Assembly (NCBI GenBank): GCA_009779835.1
Contig: WRBD01000013.1
Coordinates: forward strand, 1-62,970
From: Defluviitaleaceae bacterium
GTDB lineage: Bacteria; Bacillota; Clostridia; Lachnospirales; WQUN01
DNA: 62,970 nucleotides
Direction of reading: 5' to 3'
Within the stretch, counting starts at the first letter, position 1; every line of letters starts with the position of its first letter. The position numbers and the translations under genes are program-made. The notes beneath the pieces were generated by a model, which ran no database searches, was not told the DNA's origin, and saw nothing but the letters and a program-made list of their open reading frames with translations. Below are positions 8,594 through 16,433 of this stretch, piece after piece.

Positions 8594-10054
8594 TTATACA
8601 CGTTCATCAAAGTGTGAAATTTCTGATGGTGATGTTGTTGGGTTGGTTATGGATTTTGGGTTGTCAAGGAGGGTGTAGGGTTCGCCCGGCGGCAGGAAAG
8701 AGAAGCTTTCGAGTGAGTATCCGCTTTGGTTGAGGAGAGCGGAGAGTTTGTGGATATTATTGCGCACAGCTTTTACAATTTCGTCGCTTTCAAGGCGGAA
8801 TTGACAATTGATGCCGCGTGAATTTTTTTGTACATATGTTTCAAAGTGACCCAGTGCCGCTGTGTCCAAGGCGATTAACGCACTTACGGAATCTGAACTG
8901 TTTGCGGATGATTTTTTTGCGTCTTTGTAAACATGAAGCGTGGTTTGAGTTTGCTCGCCGTTATGAAGTAACGGCAGCTGGACAAAAATTTGATTTCGTA
9001 TTTGCGATGAAAAATCAATTTGTGTTTCGAGAGTTCGGACTTCTTGCAGAACACGAGCCGTGCCGGGGGTTTGGCGGTCGGCTAGGGCAGTTTGAATTTC
9101 GCTCAAAACTTCGCGCAGATTGTTCAAGTATCTGTCGATAGTTTGCGGGGTGCTTTCCGCGAGTTTGAACAGAAGATTTTCAGGTGTGGCAAGGGACTGC
9201 GACTGGTACGCCGGTTGTGTTTGTACCCCAATGTCATTACGGGGTTGAGCTGCAATGCTCGCGTCTTCGCGAGGAGAAGCGGGTTGCGGTTCAAGTGCTG
9301 ATGTTTGCGGAGCCATTTGCATTTTCGCGGCTTGTTGCAACGAATCGGTAGGTGCTTGCGATGCTTGTTCGATTTGCGTTCCTGTGGCGAAAGGGTTGGT
9401 GATTGCAACTTTATTCTGCGGCGACGATAAAGACGGCGCGATGGTTTCTGCGGCGATGGTTTGCGTTGCGGTCGGAATTTGCGGGGTATGTGGTGATTGC
9501 GAAGTTTGAGTTGCTCCTTCGATGGTTGGCGTAGTCGCGACGGTTGTTTGCGGTGATTCTGCCGCGATTCCTTTTCCCGCAAGAATTTGTTTGAGTTGCG
9601 TTGATAAAGCGGGGTCGTTTAGCTGTTCAACCGCCGCAAGTAAATTATTAATTTGCGATGTGATTTTTGTTTGCCCGCTAACAAATCCCTCAAGTTGCGC
9701 GGCATTGGCTTGCGTCATTCGAATATTGTTTTGCAACATAAATAACGCTTTCTCCAAAGAGCCGGTAAGTTTTAATGCCTGATTCATTCGCCCAACACCT
9801 TCTTTTGTTAGAGGAATGCCGTTTTCCAGCATAGCACGAAGCATTTCTTTATTTTCTTCCGTGACTTTGTAGCCGTAACTTAGAAGCGTATCAGTTAAAA
9901 TTTCAACGGGCGCGGCAGTTTGCGGAGTCGCTGCTTCCGCAGGAGTTTCTGTTTGATACATAGCATCAACCGCAGATGCGGAAATCTGCACCTGCGGTTT
10001 TATCGTAGCATCTGAAATAGCGGGAGAATATCCCGACGAATAGTTAATGTCCAT
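8594..10054 (-). CDS. FliK C-terminal-like (flagellar hook-length control-like) protein
   Basis: A 486-residue protein with a long low-complexity centre rich in Gln, Thr, Pro and Ala (about 150-300) and a folded C-terminal domain (about 340-470). That domain resembles the Flg_hook/FliK C-terminus: LPLLHNGEQTQTTLHVYKD, then a segment giving ALDTAALGHFETYV, then INCQFRLESDEIVK and a final helix. The ATG at 10054 is used because GAGAGG lies just upstream; the GTG at 10060 would overlap that site. True FliK measures hook length, but no other flagellar gene is present here, so the role is uncertain. It lies 19 bases behind the lipoprotein reading frame and converges on the protease gene. Confidence 0.7.
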   Translation of the reverse strand: MDINYSSGYSPAISDATIKPQVQISASAVDAMYQTETPAEAATPQTAAPVEILTDTLLSYGYKVTEENKEMLRAMLENGIPLTKEGVGRMNQALKLTGSLEKALFMLQNNIRMTQANAAQLEGFVSGQTKITSQINNLLAAVEQLNDPALSTQLKQILAGKGIAAESPQTTVATTPTIEGATQTSQSPHTPQIPTATQTIAAETIAPSLSSPQNKVAITNPFATGTQIEQASQAPTDSLQQAAKMQMAPQTSALEPQPASPREDASIAAQPRNDIGVQTQPAYQSQSLATPENLLFKLAESTPQTIDRYLNNLREVLSEIQTALADRQTPGTARVLQEVRTLETQIDFSSQIRNQIFVQLPLLHNGEQTQTTLHVYKDAKKSSANSSDSVSALIALDTAALGHFETYVQKNSRGINCQFRLESDEIVKAVRNNIHKLSALLNQSGYSLESFSFLPPGEPYTLLDNPKSITNPTTSPSEISHFDERV

Positions 10055-10072
10055 AATCACCTCTCATGGTTA

Positions 10073-10191
10073 TTACGGTTCTACGGTAAATTCAATCAAT
10101 GCATCGCCAAAAGCCCAGCCCGTGGGGTGCGGAGGGTCGGCTTGGCCGCCAATACTTAGGGGATGTATTCCGTGTAGCCACCAAAACGATT
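10073..10191 (-). pseudogene. out-of-frame continuation of the small lipoprotein
   Basis: Immediately beyond the lipoprotein stop, a shifted frame stays open to a TAA at 10073-10075. It encodes about 40 residues including KSFWWLHGIHPLSIGG and GWAFGDALIEFTVEP. Its codon choice looks like real coding sequence, and it has no start codon or ribosome binding site of its own. A single-base change near the AATTAAAAT run around 10190 would fuse it to the lipoprotein, giving about 81 residues. It is therefore either a frameshift mutation, a sequencing error, or a programmed shift. Confidence 0.5.
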
Positions 10192-10314
10192 TTAATTGTA
10201 CATATTAGCAAGACCGAAATCGCTGTCTGTCATGGAGTTAAGCCATTCTAAACACGATGTAAGCAGAAATACGGCAATCGCTATAATAGTTATGAATGTG
10301 GTTTTTCTAATCAT
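10192..10314 (-). CDS. small putative lipoprotein
   Basis: A 40-residue product with a basic start (MIRKT), a hydrophobic segment and a lipobox-like LLTSC around Cys21, followed by a short acidic tail. AGGGGAG lies at good spacing before the ATG at 10314, and the gene starts 25 bases after the SLH gene's stop codon, so the two probably share a transcript. The reading frame stops inside an A/T-rich run while another frame continues, as described in the adjacent entry. Function is unknown; lipid anchoring is inferred from the lipobox. Confidence 0.6.
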   Translation of the reverse strand: MIRKTTFITIIAIAVFLLTSCLEWLNSMTDSDFGLANMYN

Positions 10315-10339
10315 ATAAAACTCCCCTTTGCTCCTGCTA

Positions 10340-12016
10340 TTAACGTCTATAATCACCTCCGGCGGTTATGCGCGGCGAAATAATCATGTCCAAGCCGTTT
10401 AGAATTACATCGGCTATCGTTATCATTTGTTCATCCAGTGCTTCTCTTAGTGTAATTTCTGTGCCGTCTTCAAATGTCAGCATAATAATGCCGGAGCTTA
10501 TTGAAGACAAATAATATCTAAAATCTTCATCCTCTCCGATAAATTCAAGCGCAGAAGCGGTAGGCACATTTGGAGTATAAATTTTCACCCGAACGGACGG
10601 TTCGTCCAAGTCAAGGTCTGCGGTGTGAACCCATTCGTGGTCGTTAACCAAGTCATACACACGCATGATAGTGGCGATGGCTTGCTCTCGAGTATATGAA
10701 GCAAGCGGAGCAAAACGGTTGTCACCAACGCCGCTCATTATTCCGATGGTTACTACTCTCTCCACACCGTCGATTGCCCATGACGAAATTTCCGAGCGGT
10801 CTGCAAAACCACGAAAACCACCCATCATTACTGGGTTATGAACGAGTGCTTCCGCCAGCCTTGTAAGCATAACCGCCGCTTGCTCGCGTGTCAGTGTTCC
10901 GTTCGGGTCGAAACGATTGTTACCGATGCCGGAAACTATGCCAATAAAGGCGGCTTTTTCGACTGCTTCATCGTTTGTGTCTGTGAAGTTTGAACGACCG
11001 GTAATTGTCCCTTTAAAATATTCGTAAAGATTCACAGCCAGCGTTGCGAATTCTGCGCGCGTTATTGCTTGCGTGAAATTTGATTGCAGATTCTGCGGAA
11101 CCAATCCTATGCGAATAGCCGCAGTAACTTGTTCCACCGCCCATGACGAGGGCATTTCCGTTAGCACAACCGGTAAATCAATTTGCGGACGTTCAAGCCT
11201 TAGTATTGGTGGTTCAAACCTCATCGGCCATTCAATTTCCGGTTCTGCCGTGATAGTGATTTCAGTCTCATCATATGCCGAAATCACAACCACCTTTTCA
11301 ATAGCGCTGTCGTTTAAAACTACCGCCAAATAAGAATGGTCTGCAATTTCACCCGTGAAAGGTTCGCCGCTTCCGGTGAGAACTATCGTGCTGTCGGTGA
11401 TGTTCAGTTCAACGCTTTCATCATCGCTTACAAAGGGGTTAAGTAAGTTGCTTACTCTGTTGTCACGAAGCCTTCCCACATAAACATCATAATCCCCATT
11501 CACTACGAATACGGCATCGTAGTGAGGCATATCAAAAATATGCGATGCCGCCCACGGGTTGTAAAATGCCGTGATTGTATCGCCCACCACAAACCGCTCA
11601 TGCAGGAATGATTGATTAAAATCCACATGAAAGGTCAAGGTGCCGTCTTCGGTGTGTATCCAAGTGTCTGTGTACTCCATAAGCACATCGTATTGATTGG
11701 GTGCGGTTTGTGTCATGATTAACACTTTACCGGTAAAATCGGATAAACCAACACTTCTGTGATAACCGGTTATTGTATCACCAATTGAAATTTCGCCGCC
11801 TTGTAAATATGTGTCCGGGCTAACATAAAAACGCGAAACGCCATTCTCTGTTTCGATTTCAACGAAGTACCCGCCGCTGTGCGCGGGGATAATGGCTATC
11901 ACTTCGCCTGTTTGCGAGCCAAACACATTAATAAAGGTTATAGCGTGTACGTTCGCTACAAAAATAGCGACAACCATTATCATGAACAGTGCCGCCGAGA
12001 CTAATTTCTTTTTCAT
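10340..12016 (-). CDS. SLH-domain surface protein
   Basis: A 558-residue exported protein predicted to bind secondary cell-wall polymer non-covalently. GGAGG stands eight bases before the ATG at 12016, so this start is preferred over the in-frame ATG at 12043. The signal peptide is residues 1-25. Residues 25-250 form an unassigned beta-rich region. Three SLH repeats follow (about 285-470), with hallmark pieces ITRAEFATLAVNLYEYF, FDPNGTLTREQAAVML and FAPLASYTREQAIATIMR. The order, unknown domain first and SLH later, is unusual but not unique. It leads an apparent operon with the small lipoprotein and the FliK-like gene. Confidence 0.88.
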   Translation of the reverse strand: MKKKLVSAALFMIMVVAIFVANVHAITFINVFGSQTGEVIAIIPAHSGGYFVEIETENGVSRFYVSPDTYLQGGEISIGDTITGYHRSVGLSDFTGKVLIMTQTAPNQYDVLMEYTDTWIHTEDGTLTFHVDFNQSFLHERFVVGDTITAFYNPWAASHIFDMPHYDAVFVVNGDYDVYVGRLRDNRVSNLLNPFVSDDESVELNITDSTIVLTGSGEPFTGEIADHSYLAVVLNDSAIEKVVVISAYDETEITITAEPEIEWPMRFEPPILRLERPQIDLPVVLTEMPSSWAVEQVTAAIRIGLVPQNLQSNFTQAITRAEFATLAVNLYEYFKGTITGRSNFTDTNDEAVEKAAFIGIVSGIGNNRFDPNGTLTREQAAVMLTRLAEALVHNPVMMGGFRGFADRSEISSWAIDGVERVVTIGIMSGVGDNRFAPLASYTREQAIATIMRVYDLVNDHEWVHTADLDLDEPSVRVKIYTPNVPTASALEFIGEDEDFRYYLSSISSGIIMLTFEDGTEITLREALDEQMITIADVILNGLDMIISPRITAGGDYRR

Positions 12017-12076
12017 TTTATCATCCTCCAAAATTTTATTCATTATTATAACCAGTATACATAAAAAAACATTACA

Positions 12077-12820
12077 TCACATTATAATTATTAAAATGAT
12101 ACGGTCTTTTTTTGTGTTTCCGGCTTGCTCTTTTATTACGACGCGTCCGTGACCGCGGATTGTTATTGTGTCACCCAGGTAAATTAGTTGCGTTTTTTTT
12201 ACAGGCTTCCAATTTACGAAAACTTTTTCGCTTTCAATTAACGCGGCGGATTCGCGTCGCGATAAATTAAACGCGGAACTTATTACTGCGTCTGTGCGTA
12301 GGGAGGGTACGGTTATTCGTTTTTCTTTGCCCTGCGGTTCGATGCTTGTTAATGCTTCTCCTATTTTGCCTTTTATGGCGGTTCGTCCCGCCTGTTGCAA
12401 ATTTTCGCAAATAAATTCCGCAACGTCCGATGATACATAAATTGTCGCACCGTTTTCGCCGATTAGAATGTCACCGATTTTTCCGCGCTCCAGCCCCAAG
12501 CCCAAAACCGCGCCAAGATAATCGCGGTGGCTTGGCGGCTTGGAAAAACGCGCATTGTATGTGAAAGTGATTGGCGTGATTGGAAATGATTCTTCGTCTG
12601 CAATCATGCCTAACATTTTTCGTTCGGCGTTTTCAAAACCGCCGTTTGCTTTTACGATTATTTCTTGCGGTGCTTTTTTCGCAAGCAAAGATAGAAATGA
12701 TTCACAGCGCACAGGGTCTAAAAAATCCGTGAAAGCGGATTGTTCTTTTTTTATCGCGGAGTTTAAGCGGTCAAGTACTTTTGCGAAAAGAAGTTTGTCT
12801 TCTTGATTTTCCGAATTCAT
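12077..12820 (-). CDS. ylmH: S4-domain RNA-binding protein YlmH
   Basis: A 247-residue protein with the layout of YlmH: an N-terminal alpha/beta region and a C-terminal S4 RNA-binding domain (about 180-240, LSRRESAALIESEKVFVNW then GDTITIRGHGRVVI). YlmH has been linked to cell division and to rescue of stalled ribosomes in Firmicutes. GGAGG precedes the ATG at 12820; the upstream in-frame ATG at 12832 includes that site and is less likely. It usually sits in the ylm-divIVA cluster, but here it stands alone, divergent from thrS with about 64 bases between start codons. Confidence 0.85.
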   Translation of the reverse strand: MNSENQEDKLLFAKVLDRLNSAIKKEQSAFTDFLDPVRCESFLSLLAKKAPQEIIVKANGGFENAERKMLGMIADEESFPITPITFTYNARFSKPPSHRDYLGAVLGLGLERGKIGDILIGENGATIYVSSDVAEFICENLQQAGRTAIKGKIGEALTSIEPQGKEKRITVPSLRTDAVISSAFNLSRRESAALIESEKVFVNWKPVKKTQLIYLGDTITIRGHGRVVIKEQAGNTKKDRIILIIIM

Positions 12821-12847
12821 GTGTACCTCCATTGAAAATGTGGTATA

Positions 12848-12868
12848 TTCTTAGAAACATTCTTAGAT
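12848..12868 (+). promoter_or_regulatory. tandem TTCTWAGAA motif before thrS
   Basis: TTCTTAGAA (12848-12856) is repeated as TTCTTAGAT (12860-12868), a 12-base period. Each half is nearly palindromic. It lies 16 bases before the thrS start, just upstream of its AAGGAAG site. The extended -10-like TGGTATATT (12842-12850) overlaps the first copy. The same arrangement occurs twice between rplM and pfkA. Confidence 0.45.
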
Positions 12869-12884
12869 AAAAGGAAGTGCGAGA

Positions 12885-14600
12885 ATGCAAGAACATGATT
12901 TAAACACACTGCGTCACACGACGGCGCATATTATGGCGCAGGCTGTGAAAAGGATTTTTCCGAAAGCAAAACTTGCAATAGGGCCGTCCATAGCCGACGG
13001 ATTTTACTATGACTTTGAAACGGAAACGCCGTTCGCGTTGACAGACCTTGAAACAATTGAAAAGGAAATGAAGAAAATCGTCAAGGAAAATTTAACGCTG
13101 GAGCATTATACGTTGCCGCGCGAAGAAGCGTTTGCGTTTGTGGACAAACAAAACGAGACGTACAAACGCGAATTGATTGAAGGGCTTCCCGAAAACGAAG
13201 AAGCGTCTTTTTACAAGCAAGGCGATTTTGTTGACCTTTGCGCCGGCCCGCATTTGCCTCGCACACGTGATGTTAAAGCATTTAAACTGCTTTCCGTAGC
13301 GGGCGCGTATTGGCGCGGCGACGAAAAAAATAAAATGCTTCAACGAATTTACGGTACGGCGTTTTTTTCGAAAGATGAACTTGCCGAACACCTTGAGCGT
13401 ATAGAGGAAGCAAAAAAACGCGACCACCGTAAGCTTGGAAAAGAAATGAAGCTTTTCGCATTTTTGGACGAAGGGCCGGGCTTTCCGTTTTACTTGCCGA
13501 AGGGCGTTGTGTTAAAAAACAGACTTATTGAATATTGGCGCAAGGTTCACAAACGCTACGGTTATCAAGAAATAACCACGCCGATTATGCTTAACGGCGA
13601 GCTTTGGAAACGCTCCGGTCATTACGAAAAGTATCGCGACGATATGTATGGTTCTACAATAGACGATGTTGAATATTTCATAAAGCCAATGAACTGCCCG
13701 GGCGGAATGCTTCTATATAATCTCGAATTGCATTCATACAAAGAATTCCCGTTGCGGATAGCCGAACTTGGAATAATTCATCGTAACGAAAAATCCGGCG
13801 CGTTGCATGGTCTTGCGCGTGCGCGGCTTTTCACGCAAGACGATGCGCATATTTATATGACATACGACCAACTCAAAGACGAAATTAAAACCGTAATTAC
13901 TCTTTACGAAGAAGTTTATGCCGCGTTCGGGCTTGACGATTTTAAATTTGAGTTATCAACGCGACCGGAAAACAGTATCGGAACCGCGGAAGAATGGGAG
14001 CTTGCAACGGGTTATCTGCAACAAGCCCTTGACGAGCTTGGACGCGAATACAAAATAAACGAAGGTGACGGCGCGTTTTATGGCCCGAAAATCGACTTTC
14101 ATATTAAAGACAGCATGGGACGTAGCTTCCAGTGCGGTACAATTCAATGCGATATGCAAATGCCCGAACGCTTTGATTTAACATATATCGGCGCGGACGG
14201 CGCTAAGCATCGCCCTGTTATGATTCACCGCGCGTGTTTCGGCAGTATTGAACGATTTATCGCAATACTTACCGAGCATTGCGCCGGTTGGTTTCCGTTT
14301 TGGCTTACCCCGGTGCAAATTATGGTGATTCCCATAACTGAACGTCACCAAGAAGCCGCAACTAAGGTGCTTGCGCAACTTGAAGCGGCAAACCTTCGCG
14401 CAGAAGCAGACCTTCGCAATGAAAAAATGGGCTTTAAAATACGCGAAGCCCAGCTTCAAAAAATCCCGGTAATGCTGATTCTTGGCGATAAAGAAGTTGA
14501 GGAAAATAAAGTTTCCGTTCGCAGCCGCGAAAATGGTGACGAAGGGCAAATGGATTTAACTGCGTTAATCGAAAAATTGAAAGCGGAATCGGAGATATAA
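12885..14600 (+). CDS. thrS: threonyl-tRNA synthetase lacking the TGS domain
   Basis: A 571-residue class II synthetase that charges tRNA-Thr. The protein begins directly at the editing domain, with HTTAHIMAQAV and later DLCAGPHL (His and Cys of the editing site), so the usual N-terminal TGS domain of about 60 residues is absent. The catalytic core is complete: FIKPMNCPGGMLLY, RARLFTQDDAHIY and MIHRACFGSIERF. The C-terminal anticodon-binding domain is also present. AAGGAAG precedes the ATG. The leader is too short for a T-box, so the usual tRNA-sensing control is missing. The next gene starts six bases after the stop. Confidence 0.95.
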   Translation: MQEHDLNTLRHTTAHIMAQAVKRIFPKAKLAIGPSIADGFYYDFETETPFALTDLETIEKEMKKIVKENLTLEHYTLPREEAFAFVDKQNETYKRELIEGLPENEEASFYKQGDFVDLCAGPHLPRTRDVKAFKLLSVAGAYWRGDEKNKMLQRIYGTAFFSKDELAEHLERIEEAKKRDHRKLGKEMKLFAFLDEGPGFPFYLPKGVVLKNRLIEYWRKVHKRYGYQEITTPIMLNGELWKRSGHYEKYRDDMYGSTIDDVEYFIKPMNCPGGMLLYNLELHSYKEFPLRIAELGIIHRNEKSGALHGLARARLFTQDDAHIYMTYDQLKDEIKTVITLYEEVYAAFGLDDFKFELSTRPENSIGTAEEWELATGYLQQALDELGREYKINEGDGAFYGPKIDFHIKDSMGRSFQCGTIQCDMQMPERFDLTYIGADGAKHRPVMIHRACFGSIERFIAILTEHCAGWFPFWLTPVQIMVIPITERHQEAATKVLAQLEAANLRAEADLRNEKMGFKIREAQLQKIPVMLILGDKEVEENKVSVRSRENGDEGQMDLTALIEKLKAESEI

Positions 14601-14606
14601 AAAGCG

Positions 14607-16430
14607 ATGACACGGAAGCAACAACCCGACAACGTGCAATTTGGGCGGCAGCACGGTATGCCCGCGGAAAAAGCAAAAGATTTCCGCGGTGCTGTGCGTC
14701 GCCTTTTTGCGTACATCAGTGCGGAGAAGGGTTACATGGTGCTTTCGGCGTTTATTGCGGTTGCGTCAAGCATGATGAGTGCGCTTGCGCCGCGTGTTCT
14801 CGGCACAGCTACGGACGAAATTTTTGCCGGAGTTACACGAACAATGCGCGGCGAGCATGGCGTTAATTTGAACGCCGTCATGCAAATATTGTTGATTATG
14901 CTTGCGTTGCACACCGGAAATATTTTTTTGAATTACGCACAGGGCTATATAATGGCGGGCGTTAGTATGCGAATCATGTACAAACTCCGCACGCAATTAA
15001 GCGAAAAAATTCATCGTTTGCCGATTAAATTTTTCGATAAAAACCCGCACGGCGATATTCTTTCGCGTATTACCAACGACGTTGATACAATTTCAAATAC
15101 GCTTAACTCCGGGCTTTCCACGGCATTAATGAGTACGGTTCAAGTTTTGGGAATAATTATAATGATGCTGACAATCAGCCCGGTTTTAACCCTTGTTGCG
15201 ATGACAATTCTGCCGCTTTCGGGCATTTGCATGGGCTTTATCGTGAAAAAATCGCAAAAGCATTTCAAGGCGCAACAAGAAAATCTTGGCAAGCTGAACG
15301 GTCATATCGAAGAAATGTTCACAAGCCACGCCATTGTAAAAGCATTTAACGGCGAAAAAGCGTCTGTTGACGCGTTCGACATTCATAATGAAAAATTATA
15401 CAACGCCGGCTGGAAAGCACACTTCCTCTCCGGTTTAATGATGCCGATTATAGGCTTCATCAGTAATATCGGATATGTAGCAATAGTAGTAATCGGCGGC
15501 GCGTTAACCCTTAACGGACGAATGACTGTCGGTGGAATTCAAGCCTTCATACAATACACACGCCAGTTCGGACACCCCGTATCACAACTCGCCTCCGTCG
15601 CAACAGTATTCCAACAAACCGCCGCCGCCGCTGAACGTGTGTTTAATTTTTTATCGGAAGAAGAAGAGGAAGGAAGGGTGGAACCGTCCCCCTGCCACCC
15701 TCCCTTCCAAGGTCATATTTCATTTGAGAATGTAAGTTTTGAATATGAGCCTGACACTCCGGTTATTCGTGATTTTTCCGCGACGATTCGGCCCGGGCAG
15801 AAGATTGCGATTGTAGGGCATACAGGTGCGGGGAAGACGACGGTTGTTAAGTTACTTATGCGTTTTTATGATGTAAGCGAGGGTCGAATTTGCTTGGACG
15901 GCAGGGATATTAGGGAGTATTCGCGTGATGGATTGCGGCGGCATTTTGGGATGGTTTTGCAAGATACATGGCTTTTTAGCGACACCATTGCAGAAAATAT
16001 TCGATACGGGAAACTTGACGCAACAGACGCAGAAATTAGGCAAGCCGCAAAAACAGCGCAAGCGCATCATTTTATACGCACATTTCCGGATAGTTATAAT
16101 ATGCAAATTAACGAAGAAGCGGACAATATTTCTGCGGGGCAAAAGCAACTAATCACCATAGCGCGCACAATTTTGGCAGACCCGGATATTCTCATTTTAG
16201 ACGAAGCAACAAGCAATGTAGACACCCGCACAGAATTGCAAATTCAACATGCAATGAATAATTTGATGAAGGGGCGCACGTGTTTTGTAATCGCGCATCG
16301 TCTGTCAACAATCCGCAGTGCCGATCTTATTCTTGTAATGCAAAACGGCGATATAGCAGAGCAAGGCACACATGAAACCCTTCTTGCGTCAGGTGGAATT
16401 TATACAAGCCTGTATAATAGCCAGTTTTAA
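14607..16430 (+). CDS. ABC exporter, fused membrane and ATPase domains
   Basis: A 607-residue half-transporter of the multidrug/lipid exporter type. Six membrane helices fill residues 30-310. The ATPase domain follows, with Walker A GHTGAGKTT, signature ISAGQKQ, Walker B ILILDEATSN and switch histidine IAHRLS. It would work as a homodimer or with a partner; no second subunit is adjacent. The start is six bases after thrS with a GGAGA site inside the thrS end, so the genes are probably co-transcribed. The linker between domains has a glutamate run and a Pro/Cys-rich piece encoded by an imperfect GC-rich inverted repeat (15668-15708). Substrate is unknown. Confidence 0.92.
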   Translation: MTRKQQPDNVQFGRQHGMPAEKAKDFRGAVRRLFAYISAEKGYMVLSAFIAVASSMMSALAPRVLGTATDEIFAGVTRTMRGEHGVNLNAVMQILLIMLALHTGNIFLNYAQGYIMAGVSMRIMYKLRTQLSEKIHRLPIKFFDKNPHGDILSRITNDVDTISNTLNSGLSTALMSTVQVLGIIIMMLTISPVLTLVAMTILPLSGICMGFIVKKSQKHFKAQQENLGKLNGHIEEMFTSHAIVKAFNGEKASVDAFDIHNEKLYNAGWKAHFLSGLMMPIIGFISNIGYVAIVVIGGALTLNGRMTVGGIQAFIQYTRQFGHPVSQLASVATVFQQTAAAAERVFNFLSEEEEEGRVEPSPCHPPFQGHISFENVSFEYEPDTPVIRDFSATIRPGQKIAIVGHTGAGKTTVVKLLMRFYDVSEGRICLDGRDIREYSRDGLRRHFGMVLQDTWLFSDTIAENIRYGKLDATDAEIRQAAKTAQAHHFIRTFPDSYNMQINEEADNISAGQKQLITIARTILADPDILILDEATSNVDTRTELQIQHAMNNLMKGRTCFVIAHRLSTIRSADLILVMQNGDIAEQGTHETLLASGGIYTSLYNSQF

Positions 16431-16433
16431 TTT

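Noticed and set aside
9124-9582. Overlapping Arg/Lys-rich open frames within the FliK-like gene
   Set aside because: They are alternative frames of the Gln/Pro-rich centre, without ribosome binding sites.
12833-12884. Possible T-box riboswitch before thrS
   Set aside because: The gap is about 50 bases, far too short, and the T-box sequence is absent.
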